64,000 nt of DNA from Thermohahella caldifontis (GCF_041153465.1 NZ_CP154858.1:2418001-2482000), one strand, 5' to 3'; positions 9,091 to 18,692 are shown, counted from the stretch's first letter. Notes: generated from the sequence alone by a model not told the origin. Numbers and translations: made by a program.

Positions 9091-9957
9091 TTAAACCGCC
9101 GCTGCACCACTGACGATTTCGGAGATTTCCTGCGTGATCGCTGCCTGACGGGCCTTGTTGTACGCCAGCTGCAAGTCGTTGATGATGTTGCCGGCGTTGT
9201 CCGTCGCACTCTTCATGGCGATCATGCGCGAGGCCTGCTCACAGGCGTTGTTTTCAACCACGGCCTGGTATACCTGAGACTCGACATACCGGGTCAGCAG
9301 ACCATCCAGAAGCGGCTTGGCATCGGGCTCGTAGATGTAATCCCAATGCTTCTTCACCAGCTCCTGATCCTCTTCCTGTGCCTGCAGCGGCAGCAGCTGG
9401 AGAATCGTGGGCTTCTGGGTCATGGTGTTGACAAAGCGGTTGTATACAACGAACAGGCGGTCGATCTTGCCTTCGGCATAGGCGTCCAGGGCGACCTTGA
9501 CGGAGCCGATAATCTGGTTCAGGGAGGGCTCGTCGCCGAGGTGGGTAACGGCCGACATCATGTTTCCGCCGTATTTGCGGAAGAAGTTGACGGCCTTCTG
9601 ACCCACGGCGCAGATGTCAATACCCACACCCTTGTCCTGCCATGCCTTGATGTCACGTGCCACTTCACGGAACTCGTTGACGTTCAGTCCGCCGCAGAGT
9701 CCACGGTCCGTCGTGACGACAATGTATCCGACCCGCTTCGCCTCGCGTTCCTCCAGGAACATGTGGTGGTACTCGGGGTTCGCCGCCGCGATGTGGCTGA
9801 CCACTTCACGGATGCGATCGGCATAGGGCCGACCCTCCGCCATGCGTACCTGAGCCTTGCGCATCTTGCTCGCGGCCACGAGTTCCATCGCGGACGTGAT
9901 CTTCTGCGTGCTCTTGATACTGGCGATTTGGTTTCTGATTTCTTTTCCGACGGCCAT
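9091..9957 (-). CDS. atpG: F1Fo ATP synthase gamma subunit
   Basis: Central rotor shaft of F1. The 288-residue protein begins AVGKEIRNQIASIKSTQKITSAMELVAASKMRKAQ, the typical N-terminal rotor helix, and ends with a matching long helix (AYNKARQAAITQEISEIVSGAAAV). The conserved TDRGLCGGLNVN lies near residue 85. Start ATG at 9957. It follows atpA by 66 bases. Confidence 0.97.
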   Translation of the reverse strand: MAVGKEIRNQIASIKSTQKITSAMELVAASKMRKAQVRMAEGRPYADRIREVVSHIAAANPEYHHMFLEEREAKRVGYIVVTTDRGLCGGLNVNEFREVARDIKAWQDKGVGIDICAVGQKAVNFFRKYGGNMMSAVTHLGDEPSLNQIIGSVKVALDAYAEGKIDRLFVVYNRFVNTMTQKPTILQLLPLQAQEEDQELVKKHWDYIYEPDAKPLLDGLLTRYVESQVYQAVVENNACEQASRMIAMKSATDNAGNIINDLQLAYNKARQAAITQEISEIVSGAAAV

Positions 9958-10023
9958 GATTCACTGCCTTCTGTCTGTTAATCCCAAAGTCCCGGTGAGG
10001 GGCCGGTGTCCCGGCCCTGTGTC

Positions 10024-11568
10024 TTACCAGGTTTGAGTGGCTTTGAACTTCTCAATGCACTCTTTCAGACCGGCAGCAATCTCGTCGTTGTAGTCGCCCT
10101 TTTCGTTGATCTTCGCCAGCAGATCGCTGTATTCGCTGCGTGCGAAAGACAGCAGGGCTGCTTCGAAATCAACCACTTTCTTGACGTCCACATCGTCGAT
10201 GTAGCCTTCGTTGGCCGCGAACAGAACCAGACCCATCTCAGCCACGGACAGCGGGCTGTACTGCTTCTGCTTCATGAGTTCGGTAACGCGCTGACCATGT
10301 TCGAGCTGCTTGCGGGTTGCGTCATCCAGATCAGATGCAAACTGGGCAAACGCCGCCAGTTCACGATACTGAGCCAGGGCCAGACGGATACCGCCACCGA
10401 GCTTCTTCATGATCTTGGTCTGAGCCGCACCCCCTACACGGGATACGGAGATACCGGCGTTCATGGCCGGACGGATACCTGCGTTGAACAGGTTGGTTTC
10501 CAGGAAGATCTGACCATCGGTGATGGAGATCACGTTGGTGGGTACGAATGCGGAAACGTCACCCGCCTGTGTCTCGATGATCGGCAGAGCGGTCAGGGAG
10601 CCGGTCTTGCCCTTGACTTCACCGTTGGTGAACTTCTCAACGTACTCCTCGTTGACGCGCGCTGCACGCTCCAGCAGACGGGAGTGCAGGTAGAACACGT
10701 CACCCGGATAAGCTTCACGACCCGGCGGACGACGCAGCAGCAGGGAGATCTGACGATATGCCCAAGCCTGCTTGGTCAGGTCGTCAAATACGATCAGGGC
10801 GTCCTGACCACGGTCACGGAAGTACTCGCCCATTGTACAGCCGGCGTAAGGCGCCAGGAACTGCATGGAGGCGGGATCCGCTGCACCGGCTGCCACGACG
10901 ATGGTGTGATCCATGGCGCCATGCTCTTCCAGCTTGCGTACCACGTTGGCAATGGAGGACTGCTTCTGTCCCACGGCCACGTAGATACACTTCACGCCGG
11001 TGTCTTTCTGGTTGATGATGGCGTCGATGGCCAGAGCGGTCTTGCCGGTCTGACGGTCGCCGATGATGAGCTCGCGCTGACCGCGACCGATGGGCACCAT
11101 GGTGTCCACGGACTTGTAACCGGTCTGCATGGGCTGACCAACAGACTTACGCGCGATAACGCCCGGTGCAACCTTTTCGATTGCGTCAGTCAGTGTGGCT
11201 TCGATCGGGCCCTTGCCGTCGATGGGGTTACCCAGCGCATCGACCACGCGGCCGAGCAGGGCTTCGCCAACGGGCACTTCCAGAATGCGGCCGGTACAAC
11301 GGACTTTCTGACCTTCTGCCAGGCTGCCGTAATCACCCAGTACCACCGCACCCACGGAGTCACGCTCCAGGTTCAGTGCCAGGCCATAGACGCCGCCTTC
11401 AAATTCAATCATTTCGCCGTACATGACGTCCGACAGGCCATGAATCAGCACGATACCGTCAGATACGCTGACGATGGTGCCTTCGGTCTTGGCCTCGGTG
11501 GAGATATCAAGATCCGCAATGCGCTTCTTGATGATCTCGCTGATCTCGGATGGATTCAGTTGCTGCAT
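10024..11568 (-). CDS. atpA: F1Fo ATP synthase alpha subunit
   Basis: Non-catalytic nucleotide-binding subunit of F1 that alternates with beta. The 514-residue protein has the P-loop GDRQTGKTA near residue 169 and the alpha signature near PPGREAYPGDVFYLHSRLLERAA. The N-terminus MQQLNPSEISEIIKKRI binds delta. ATG at 11568 follows GAGGAT. Intact and of standard length; 28 bases after atpH. Confidence 0.97.
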   Translation of the reverse strand: MQQLNPSEISEIIKKRIADLDISTEAKTEGTIVSVSDGIVLIHGLSDVMYGEMIEFEGGVYGLALNLERDSVGAVVLGDYGSLAEGQKVRCTGRILEVPVGEALLGRVVDALGNPIDGKGPIEATLTDAIEKVAPGVIARKSVGQPMQTGYKSVDTMVPIGRGQRELIIGDRQTGKTALAIDAIINQKDTGVKCIYVAVGQKQSSIANVVRKLEEHGAMDHTIVVAAGAADPASMQFLAPYAGCTMGEYFRDRGQDALIVFDDLTKQAWAYRQISLLLRRPPGREAYPGDVFYLHSRLLERAARVNEEYVEKFTNGEVKGKTGSLTALPIIETQAGDVSAFVPTNVISITDGQIFLETNLFNAGIRPAMNAGISVSRVGGAAQTKIMKKLGGGIRLALAQYRELAAFAQFASDLDDATRKQLEHGQRVTELMKQKQYSPLSVAEMGLVLFAANEGYIDDVDVKKVVDFEAALLSFARSEYSDLLAKINEKGDYNDEIAAGLKECIEKFKATQTW

Positions 11569-11596
11569 GCCAATATCCTCAAACCTTTTATCTTGC

Positions 11597-12133
11597 TCAG
11601 GAAGCCAGTGCTTCGGCCAGCTTGTTCAGTCGGCCCCGGATGGAACCGTCGATTACCAGGTCGCCGGCGCGGATGACAACGCCGCCAATCAGGCTGCGCT
11701 TGACTTCCGAGCTGACACGTACTGTCCGGTTGAGCTTCTTCTTGAGCGCTTCAACCAAAAGCGACTCCTGCTCGCCGTCGAGCTCGTAAGCGGTCTCGAT
11801 CGTGACATCCACAGAGGCTTCTTCAGCGGCCTTGTACCGCTTGAACATGGCTTCAATCTGGGGAATCAGTGCCAGCCGCTTGTTCTCGGCGAGAAGACGC
11901 ACGAAGTTCTGCTGCGCTTCATCCAGCCGGCCATCGAGAATGTCGATGATCAGGCTGGCCTTTCCGGCACTGGTCACACCGGGGTTGCCAATGACTGCGG
12001 CGACCTCGGCATCCTGGACCACATACGTCATGAACGCCAGGGCATCTGCCCAGGCGTCCAGACGGTTTGCTTCACGAGCGAGCTCAAAGGCCGCTTTGGC
12101 GTAAGGCCTTGCCAGTGTTGTGCTTTCCGCCAT
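11597..12133 (-). CDS. atpH: F1Fo ATP synthase delta subunit
   Basis: Connects the peripheral stalk to the top of F1 (OSCP family). 178 residues, with the N-terminal helical bundle (TLARPYAKAAFELAREAN) and the conserved C-terminal strand-helix region (KRSLIGGVVIRAGDLVIDGSIRGRL). Start ATG at 12133; 12 bases after atpF. Confidence 0.96.
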   Translation of the reverse strand: MAESTTLARPYAKAAFELAREANRLDAWADALAFMTYVVQDAEVAAVIGNPGVTSAGKASLIIDILDGRLDEAQQNFVRLLAENKRLALIPQIEAMFKRYKAAEEASVDVTIETAYELDGEQESLLVEALKKKLNRTVRVSSEVKRSLIGGVVIRAGDLVIDGSIRGRLNKLAEALAS

Positions 12134-12145
12134 CGTGGAACCTCT

Positions 12146-12616
12146 TTACAGTTGAGCTGCCAGTTTTTTCAGAAACTCGCCATGCGCTTTGGCATCAACA
12201 GAGGTTTCCAGGATTTTTTCAGCACCCGCCAGCGCCAGGCCAGCGACTTCCTCACGCAATGCTTCCTTGGCACGCTGGGTTTCCTGTTCAATCTCGGCCT
12301 TGGCCGCGGCAATCAGCCGCTCGCCTTCCTGGCGGGCTGCTACCTTGGCTTCTTCAATGACCTGATTGGAGCGCTTGTTGGCCTGCTCAAGGATCGCCGC
12401 AGCTTGCTGCTTGGCTTCACGCAGCTCTTCTGCGGCCTTTTCCTGAGCAAGCTGGAGGTCCCGGGCTGCCCGTTCAGCAGCCTGCAGGCCATCCGCAATC
12501 TTCTTCTCACGTTCGCGCAAAGCCTGAATGACCGGAGGCCAGACATACTTCATGCAGAAAACGACAAAGATAAAGAAAGCGATGGCTTGACCGATAAGAG
12601 TCAGATTGATGTTCAC
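12146..12616 (-). CDS. atpF: F1Fo ATP synthase b subunit
   Basis: Peripheral stalk. One N-terminal membrane span (LTLIGQAIAFFIFVVFCMKYVW) is followed by a long charged coiled-coil (residues about 35-150). The start is a GTG at 12616 with GAGGGG upstream. 156 residues as in E. coli. Confidence 0.96.
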   Translation of the reverse strand: MNINLTLIGQAIAFFIFVVFCMKYVWPPVIQALREREKKIADGLQAAERAARDLQLAQEKAAEELREAKQQAAAILEQANKRSNQVIEEAKVAARQEGERLIAAAKAEIEQETQRAKEALREEVAGLALAGAEKILETSVDAKAHGEFLKKLAAQL

Positions 12617-12670
12617 GTCAATACCCCTCGCTTGTTCTTCGGGTTTCCCCGCTTACCATCGATTCGTTAA

Positions 12671-12928
12671 TTAGCCTGCTACCTGGGCAACGAACGGGTT
12701 AGCGAACGTGAAGAACAGTGCGATACCAACACCGATCATGGTTACGGCGTCGAGCAGACCTGCCACGATGAACATCTTGACCTGCAGCATCGGAACCATT
12801 TCAGGCTGACGTGCAGCACCTTCCAGGAACTTGCCACCCAGGATACCGAAGCCAATGGCGGTGCCCAGTGCACCCAGGCCGATCAGAAGGGCTACTGCGA
12901 TAGCGGTCATACCAACTACAGTTTCCAT
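12671..12928 (-). CDS. atpE: F1Fo ATP synthase c subunit
   Basis: Proteolipid of the rotor ring. Two membrane helices joined by the polar loop ARQPE (residues 39-43). The proton-carrying carboxylate is Asp60 in the second helix (AGLLDAVTMIG). An Asp here rather than a Glu with a sodium-type ligand set suggests proton coupling. 85 residues, start ATG at 12928. Confidence 0.96.
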   Translation of the reverse strand: METVVGMTAIAVALLIGLGALGTAIGFGILGGKFLEGAARQPEMVPMLQVKMFIVAGLLDAVTMIGVGIALFFTFANPFVAQVAG

Positions 12929-12987
12929 TTTTAACTCCTAGTTTTTCAGTCAGTTGAGTTTAAGTTTGGGTTAGTGGATCAGTGAAT

Positions 12988-13809
12988 TCAGTGGTCTTCG
13001 TGTGCCATGCTCAGGTACACAATGGTCAGCATCATGAAGATGAACGCCTGCAGCGTAATGACCAGAATGTGGAAGATGGCCCAGGGCACGGACAATGCCC
13101 ACTGCGCGTAGAACGGCAGCAGTGCGATCAGGATGAAGATCAGTTCGCCGGCGTACAGGTTACCGAAAAGACGCAGTGCCAGTGAAATGGGCTTGGCAAT
13201 CAGACCCACACCTTCAAGCAGGAAGTTGAAGGGGATCATCCACTTGCCAAAGGGCTGCAGGGTCAGCTCACCCACAAATCCGCCGACACCCTTGACCTTG
13301 ATGCTGTAATAGATGATCAGGAAGAATACGGAAATGGACATGCCGAGCGTAATGTTGACGTCGGTAGTCGGCACGACCTTCATGTAGGTCACACCCGCGG
13401 CATGGAACAGGTACGGCAGGAAGTCCACCGGGATCAGGTCCATGGTGTTCATGAGGAAGATCCAGCAGAAGATGGTCAGCGACAGGGGCGCAATCACGTC
13501 ACTCTTGCCGTGGAAGGTTTCCTTGACGCTGTTGTCGACGAACTCGACCATGATTTCCACGAAGTTCTGCAGGCCCGTCGGGACGCCGGACGTCGCCTTG
13601 ACGGCCACCTTGCGGAACAGCCAGAGGAACAGGATACCGAGGCCGATGGACCAGAGCATGCTGTCCACGTGGATGGCCCAGAAGCCCATCTGTGAGGCTT
13701 CCTCGTGGTTCTCGGCAAATTTCCAGCCCAGTTCAGGGTGCTTGCCAAAAGTCAGGTTCTGAAGGTGGTGCCGGATGTATTCAGAGGCCGTGAGGGTTTC
13801 GCTTGCCAT
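12988..13809 (-). CDS. atpB: F1Fo ATP synthase a subunit
   Basis: Stator channel of Fo. Several membrane spans, with the essential arginine in the segment LALRLFGNLYAGELIF near residue 205-220. The ATG at 13809 has TGAGGA 7 bases upstream; the frame could extend to a TTG at 13821, but this TTG overlaps that ribosome site. 273 residues. It lies 59 bases before atpE. Confidence 0.96.
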   Translation of the reverse strand: MASETLTASEYIRHHLQNLTFGKHPELGWKFAENHEEASQMGFWAIHVDSMLWSIGLGILFLWLFRKVAVKATSGVPTGLQNFVEIMVEFVDNSVKETFHGKSDVIAPLSLTIFCWIFLMNTMDLIPVDFLPYLFHAAGVTYMKVVPTTDVNITLGMSISVFFLIIYYSIKVKGVGGFVGELTLQPFGKWMIPFNFLLEGVGLIAKPISLALRLFGNLYAGELIFILIALLPFYAQWALSVPWAIFHILVITLQAFIFMMLTIVYLSMAHEDH

Positions 13810-13827
13810 ACCGTTCCTCAATTCTCT

Positions 13828-14229
13828 TTATTGCGCGCGATGCGTTCGGATGATCCAGGGGGCCAGCCAGTGTACCGACTGAACCACGATAAACCCAATA
13901 AACAGGGGCAGCACTTCAAGCCAGGGTGCGAACCGGAATGCCAGTGCAAACAGGATCGCGGTCAGGATCAGCTTGATGGCCTCAGCCCTGTAGAATGTTT
14001 TCACTATCTGCCGGGCGGCACGGGCACCTTGCCAGGCAAAGACGCGGGAGGTGAAATAGAGATTGGGCAGGGCGCATATCATGGCGCCCGTCAGTATGGA
14101 CAGGGAGGTGTTGCGACCCCATCCAAGGGCGATTGCCGCCAGAATCAGTGCAATACTGATTTGCAGCACGTTGACCCGATAAACCGGTGGCTTGCGTATG
14201 CCTTTCAACGTGTCTGCCTGTTGCCTCAT
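13828..14229 (-). CDS. atpI: ATP synthase accessory protein I
   Basis: Small membrane protein at the head of atp operons, thought to help c-ring assembly. Four hydrophobic segments lie at about residues 15-34, 38-58, 75-95 and 100-118. The frame stays open upstream to 14319, but the sigma70 promoter I see at 14291-14319 puts the transcript start near 14284, so upstream starts would lie outside the mRNA. The first usable ATG is at 14229, giving 133 residues. That start has only a weak GGGTCA signal. Confidence 0.85.
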   Translation of the reverse strand: MRQQADTLKGIRKPPVYRVNVLQISIALILAAIALGWGRNTSLSILTGAMICALPNLYFTSRVFAWQGARAARQIVKTFYRAEAIKLILTAILFALAFRFAPWLEVLPLFIGFIVVQSVHWLAPWIIRTHRAQ

Positions 14230-14290
14230 TGACCCTGTTTGTGTTTCCCCCGCCTCCTGCCGTGCATGTGCCACAGCTTCAGGCGCGTGC

Positions 14291-14319
14291 ATTATATTGT
14301 CTGCCCCCTCCCGCATCAA
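14291..14319 (-). promoter_or_regulatory. sigma70 promoter of the atp operon
   Basis: On the minus strand, TTGATG (14314-14319), a 17-base spacer and a perfect TATAAT (14291-14296). Predicted start near 14284. It lies between parB and atpI and decides the atpI start codon. Confidence 0.75.
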
Positions 14320-14416
14320 CCTGAAAGGGGGTCAAAATGTCTAAATTTCGGTCAATTCGAAGGGTTCCCTGCGCTGCGTATCCGTAGAAACCCCAACGGG
14401 TGGTGTGGCGGGACGT

Positions 14417-14444
14417 CTCGTTCTACATCATGTGGTAGAACGAG
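14417..14444. terminator. hairpin downstream of parB
   Basis: Perfect 10-bp inverted repeat CTCGTTCTAC/GTAGAACGAG with an 8-base loop, 28 bases after the parB stop. The T run follows it on the plus strand, not the minus strand, so as a parB terminator it lacks a U tract. It may instead slow transcription between parB and atpI or be a protein site. Confidence 0.5.
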
Positions 14445-14471
14445 CGTTTTAAACGTATGTTCGATATTTTT

Positions 14472-15335
14472 CTAGTGAATATGGCTGAGAATGCCGTCCA
14501 GCTCATCCAGAGAACTGTATTCGATCACGACCTTGCCCTTGCCCTTGGGAGAATGGGCAATCTTCACCCGTGCGCCCAGGGTATCGGCCAGCTTTTCCTG
14601 CAGGCGCACCACGTCCGGATCCGGCCGCCTGGGCTCCGGCGCCGGCGCTTCCTGCTGGAGCCGGCGAACAAGTGCTTCCGTCTGACGCACGGACAAGCCC
14701 CGGGCGACCACCTGGCGGGCGGCTTCAACCTGCCGGTTTCCGGACAGGCCCAGCAAGGCCCGGGCATGACCCATTTCCAGATCGCCCCGCTCAAGGAGAA
14801 TCCGCGTATCGGATTCCAGGTTCATCAGGCGCAACAGGTTGGTCACCGTGGTACGGGATTTGCCGACCGCATCGGCCACTTCCTGCTGGGAGAGACCAAA
14901 TTCCTCTTGCAGACGCTTGAGCGCCGCCGCTTCTTCAATGGGATTGAGGTTTTCGCGCTGAATGTTTTCGATCAGCGCCATGGCCACGGCGGCTTCGTCC
15001 GTGACATCGCGGATCAGCGCCGGAATACGATCCAGACCGGCCAGCTGGCTGGCCCGCCAGCGCCGCTCGCCGGCGATGATTTCGTAGCGACCATCGGCAA
15101 TGGGGCGGACAACAATCGGCTGCATGACCCCCTGAGCACGGATGGATTGGGCCAGCTCTTCCAGGGTATCGGGATCCATGTCGCGACGGGGCTGACAGGC
15201 ACCGCGCTGAATCAGGTCAACCGGCAAGTCCTTCAGTTCGCCGTCTTCCTTTTCCGGTTGTTCCAGCCGTGCCTTGGTGCTGGTGAGCAGGGCGCCCAGC
15301 CCACGTTCGCCGAGTCCTCGTTTTTTTGCCGCCAT
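14472..15335 (-). CDS. parB: chromosome partitioning protein ParB
   Basis: Binds parS sites and spreads as a CTP-dependent clamp to organise the origin region for segregation. The 287-residue protein has the basic N-terminus that contacts ParA (AAKKRGLGERGLGALL), the CTP-binding GERRWRA motif near residue 90, a helix-turn-helix region (SQQEVADAVGKSRTTVTNLLRL) near 155-175 and a C-terminal dimerisation domain. It lies 8 bases after parA. Two perfect parS sites are present in recF in this window. Confidence 0.96.
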   Translation of the reverse strand: MAAKKRGLGERGLGALLTSTKARLEQPEKEDGELKDLPVDLIQRGACQPRRDMDPDTLEELAQSIRAQGVMQPIVVRPIADGRYEIIAGERRWRASQLAGLDRIPALIRDVTDEAAVAMALIENIQRENLNPIEEAAALKRLQEEFGLSQQEVADAVGKSRTTVTNLLRLMNLESDTRILLERGDLEMGHARALLGLSGNRQVEAARQVVARGLSVRQTEALVRRLQQEAPAPEPRRPDPDVVRLQEKLADTLGARVKIAHSPKGKGKVVIEYSSLDELDGILSHIH

Positions 15336-15343
15336 GGTTTTCC

Positions 15344-16144
15344 TCAGGTTTCGCTTGCCACCGCTTTTTGCGCCTGTTGCGCCTTGTGCCGCCGGATCAT
15401 TTCCCCGGCAAGCGCGAGGTAGGCGACGGCGCCCTTGGAGCTTTTATCATACTTCAGCGCGGGTACGCCATAGGACGGCGCTTCCGCCAGCCGGATGTTG
15501 CGCGGGATCAGCGTACGATAGACCTTGTCACCAAAGTATTCGTGCAGTTGCGCCGAGACATCCTTGGTGAGGCTGTTGCGCGGGTCATACATGGTACGCA
15601 GCAGGCCTTCGATGTCCAGACCGGGGTTCACGGTTTCGCGAATCTGTTCGATGGTATTCATGAGTGCGGCAAGCCCTTCCAGGGCATAGTATTCGCACTG
15701 CATGGGAATCAGCACGCTGTGCGCTGCCACCAGGGCGTTGACGGTCAGCATGTTCAGTGACGGCGGACAGTCAATGAGGATGTAGTCATAGCGTTCGCCA
15801 AGCGCGGACAGGGCCAGCTTGAGCCGGTATTCACGGCCAATCTCGTTGATCAGCTCCACTTCCGCCGCCGTCAGGTCACTGTTGGCGGGCAACACATCGT
15901 AGCCTGCCTGTTCGGAGGCGATGATGACCTGTTCCGCCGGCCGCTTTTTGGTAAGCACTTCATAGAGGGTGGCGTCCACGGCATTCTTGTCCACACCACT
16001 GCCCATGGTGGCATTGCCCTGGGGATCCATGTCCACCAGCAGTACCTTGCGGCGGGTTGCAGCCAGGCTTGCGGCCAGATTGACACAGGTTGTGGTCTTG
16101 CCCACGCCGCCTTTCTGATTGGTCACTGCGATGATTCGGGTCAT
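15344..16144 (-). CDS. parA: chromosome partitioning ATPase ParA
   Basis: Deviant Walker ATPase that moves ParB-parS complexes. The 266-residue protein has KGGVGKTT at residues 11-18, DMDPQGNAT near 40 and the Walker B segment YDYILIDCPPS near 115. No N-terminal DNA-binding extension, as usual for the chromosomal type (Soj family). ATG overlaps the rsmG stop by 4 bases. Confidence 0.96.
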   Translation of the reverse strand: MTRIIAVTNQKGGVGKTTTCVNLAASLAATRRKVLLVDMDPQGNATMGSGVDKNAVDATLYEVLTKKRPAEQVIIASEQAGYDVLPANSDLTAAEVELINEIGREYRLKLALSALGERYDYILIDCPPSLNMLTVNALVAAHSVLIPMQCEYYALEGLAALMNTIEQIRETVNPGLDIEGLLRTMYDPRNSLTKDVSAQLHEYFGDKVYRTLIPRNIRLAEAPSYGVPALKYDKSSKGAVAYLALAGEMIRRHKAQQAQKAVASET

Positions 16145-16806
16145 GCTGACTCTCCTGCTTGGCCGTCCCGTTCCACTATCAACAGATGTCGTGCCGCGTC
16201 ACAGCCGGGAACCTGCAACGCATGGGTTTCTCGCACCCGCCAACCGGCAGGCAGTGACCGGACTTCATCTTCCGGATACTGGCCCTTCATGGCCAGAAGG
16301 GGAGTCTGTACGCCGATCAGGGGATCGCACCATCTTACCATGTTCTCGAGTGCGGTGAACGCCCGGCTGGTGACCCCGTCCAGGGGCACCTCCGGGATGA
16401 CATTTTCCACCCGGTCATGAATCACGCGGACATTCTTCACCTTGAGCTCCAGGGCCACCTGGGTCAGAAACCGGGTTTTCTTGCCATTGCTGTCGATCAG
16501 CAGCCAGTGTGTCTCCGGCCGGACCAGCGCCAGGATCATGCCCGGAATGCCGGGACCGGTCCCCACGTCTGCCCAGTGCCTACCCCGGATCCAGGGCAGG
16601 ATGGAGAGGGCATCCAGTACGTGGCGACTGATCCAGTCGGCCGGATCCCGGACGGCCGTGAGGTTGTAGGCCTGGTTCCAGCGCGCCATGAGTGCGAGGT
16701 AGCCGAGCAGCCGGTCACGGCGATCATCATCAAGATCCAGAGTGAGTGCTTTCAGGCCCGCGTCCAGCTGCGCGGTCCAGCGTTCGTGCCAGGACCCGCC
16801 GCTCAT
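16141..16806 (-). CDS. rsmG: 16S rRNA (guanine527-N7)-methyltransferase
   Basis: Methylates G527 of 16S rRNA with S-adenosylmethionine. The 221-residue protein has the SAM-binding motif ADVGTGPGIPGMILAL near residue 80 and LLIDSNGKKTRFL after it. Its ATG overlaps the mnmG stop by 4 bases, and parA follows with another 4-base overlap, so mnmG-rsmG-parA-parB are translationally linked. Confidence 0.95.
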   Translation of the reverse strand: MSGGSWHERWTAQLDAGLKALTLDLDDDRRDRLLGYLALMARWNQAYNLTAVRDPADWISRHVLDALSILPWIRGRHWADVGTGPGIPGMILALVRPETHWLLIDSNGKKTRFLTQVALELKVKNVRVIHDRVENVIPEVPLDGVTSRAFTALENMVRWCDPLIGVQTPLLAMKGQYPEDEVRSLPAGWRVRETHALQVPGCDAARHLLIVERDGQAGESA

Positions 16807-18692
16807 GCCGGACGCCGCGCCTTCATTTGCTGTTTCTTGAGATGGACCAGAAGCAGTGAGATGGCTGCAGGCGTCATCCCCGGAATGCGCATGGCCTGGG
16901 CAACCGTTGCGGGACGCACTTCGGACAGCTTCAGGCGCAGTTCATTGGACAGACCGTCAATACCGCTGTAATCCAGATCTTCCGGAATGGGGGTGTTTTC
17001 GTTGCGCCGGAGTTTCTCCACTTCACCCGCCTGACGGCTGATGTAGCCTTCATATTTGGTCTGAATTTCCACCTGTTCGCGGACGGCCTCGTCCAGTTCC
17101 GGTACGTCGCCATGCAGGGTGTGCACCTGATCCAGTGTCAGTTCCGGTCGCTTGAGCAGATCCGCCAGACTGGCCTCACGGGGCAGGGGTTTGCCCAGCG
17201 CTTCGGCAAAACGCTGTCCGGCTTCACTCTGGGGCTGGACCCAGGTGTCCCGCAGGCGCTGGCGTTCCTGTTCAATGGCTTCACGCTTGCGGTTGAAGGC
17301 GGCCCAGCGTTCATCATCCACCAGTCCCAGCTTGCGGCCGATCTCGGTCAGCCTCAGGTCCGCATTGTCTTCGCGCAGCAGCAGGCGGTACTCTGCGCGG
17401 CTGGTGAACATGCGGTAGGGTTCGCGGGTGCCGAGGGTGATCAGGTCATCCACCAGTACCCCGATGTAGGCCTGATCCCGCGAAGGCGTCCAGGGATCCT
17501 TTTCCTGTGCCCTGAGGGCGGCATTCAGACCTGCCAGCAGGCCTTGGGCAGCGGCTTCCTCGTAGCCGGTGGTACCGTTGATCTGCCCGGCAAAATACAG
17601 GTTGCGCAGCGCCCGGGTTTCCAGGGTGTGGCGCAGGTCCTGAGGATTGAAGTAATCATATTCGATGGCATAGCCGGGCCGGGTGATGTGTGCCTTTTCC
17701 AGACCTGGAATGCTGTGCACCAGCGCCAGCTGCACGTCGAAGGGCAGGCTGGTGGAGATGCCGTTGGGATAGAGTTCGTGTGTGGTCAGGCCTTCGGGCT
17801 CGATGAAGATCTGGTGTGAGTCCTTGTCTGCAAAGCGGTTGACCTTGTCCTCGATGGACGGGCAGTAACGCGGGCCCACGCCTTCGATCTTGCCGGTGAA
17901 CATGGGGGAACGGTCAAACCCGCTGCGGATGATGTCATGGGTCCGTGCCGTGGTGCGGGTGATGTAGCAGGGCACCTGACGCGGGTGCTCCTCCCGGGAT
18001 CCGAGATAGGACATGACCGGCACTGGCGTATCGCCGGGCTGAACTTCCATGACGGAAAAGTCCACCGTGCGCGCATCGATTCGTGGCGGCGTGCCGGTCT
18101 TGAGGCGGCCGACCCGCAGAGGCAGCTCACGCAGTCGTTGCGCGAGGGCAATGGAGGGCGGATCTCCGGCGCGACCACCACTGTGATTTTCCAGACCGAT
18201 GTGAATGACGCCCCCCAGAAAAGTGCCGGTGGTCAGAACAACGGTGCGGCCACTGAAGCGCACGCCCATGTTGGTGACCACGCCGCAGACTTCTTCACCA
18301 CGAACGATGAGATCATCGGCGGCCTGCTGAAAGATACGCAGATTGGGCTGGTTTTCCAGAATATGACGGATGGCCGCCTTGTAGAGGGCCCGGTCTGCCT
18401 GTGCACGGGTGGCACGGACTGCGGGGCCCTTGCGGGCATTGAGAACACGAAACTGAATGCCGGCCTTGTCGGTGGCCCGGGCCATGGCACCACCCAGCGC
18501 ATCCACTTCCTTGACCAGGTGACTTTTGCCAATCCCGCCGATGGCCGGATTACAGGACATCTGGCCCAGCGTTTCGATATTGTGAGTCAGCAACAGGGTC
18601 TGGCAGCCCATACGTGCCGCTGCGAGTGCCGCTTCGGTGCCCGCATGACCACCACCAATCACAATGACATCAAACTGTTCCGGATACTCCAC
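16803..18692 (-). CDS. mnmG: tRNA uridine-34 carboxymethylaminomethyl modification enzyme MnmG
   Basis: FAD enzyme that works with MnmE to modify U34 of several tRNAs. The FAD-binding loop IVIGGGHAGTEAA lies at residues about 9-21. I choose the GTG at 18692 (GGGGTGG upstream), which gives 629 residues and an N-terminus VEYPEQFDVIVIGGG in line with the family; the frame is open to 18752 but those residues are not family-like. Its partner mnmE is about 4.4 kb away, with an accessory insert between them. Confidence 0.95.
   Translation of the reverse strand: MEYPEQFDVIVIGGGHAGTEAALAAARMGCQTLLLTHNIETLGQMSCNPAIGGIGKSHLVKEVDALGGAMARATDKAGIQFRVLNARKGPAVRATRAQADRALYKAAIRHILENQPNLRIFQQAADDLIVRGEEVCGVVTNMGVRFSGRTVVLTTGTFLGGVIHIGLENHSGGRAGDPPSIALAQRLRELPLRVGRLKTGTPPRIDARTVDFSVMEVQPGDTPVPVMSYLGSREEHPRQVPCYITRTTARTHDIIRSGFDRSPMFTGKIEGVGPRYCPSIEDKVNRFADKDSHQIFIEPEGLTTHELYPNGISTSLPFDVQLALVHSIPGLEKAHITRPGYAIEYDYFNPQDLRHTLETRALRNLYFAGQINGTTGYEEAAAQGLLAGLNAALRAQEKDPWTPSRDQAYIGVLVDDLITLGTREPYRMFTSRAEYRLLLREDNADLRLTEIGRKLGLVDDERWAAFNRKREAIEQERQRLRDTWVQPQSEAGQRFAEALGKPLPREASLADLLKRPELTLDQVHTLHGDVPELDEAVREQVEIQTKYEGYISRQAGEVEKLRRNENTPIPEDLDYSGIDGLSNELRLKLSEVRPATVAQAMRIPGMTPAAISLLLVHLKKQQMKARRPA

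Noticed and set aside
10006..11676. 556-codon frame antisense to atpA
   Set aside because: Shadow; sense gene is a full, conserved ATP synthase subunit.
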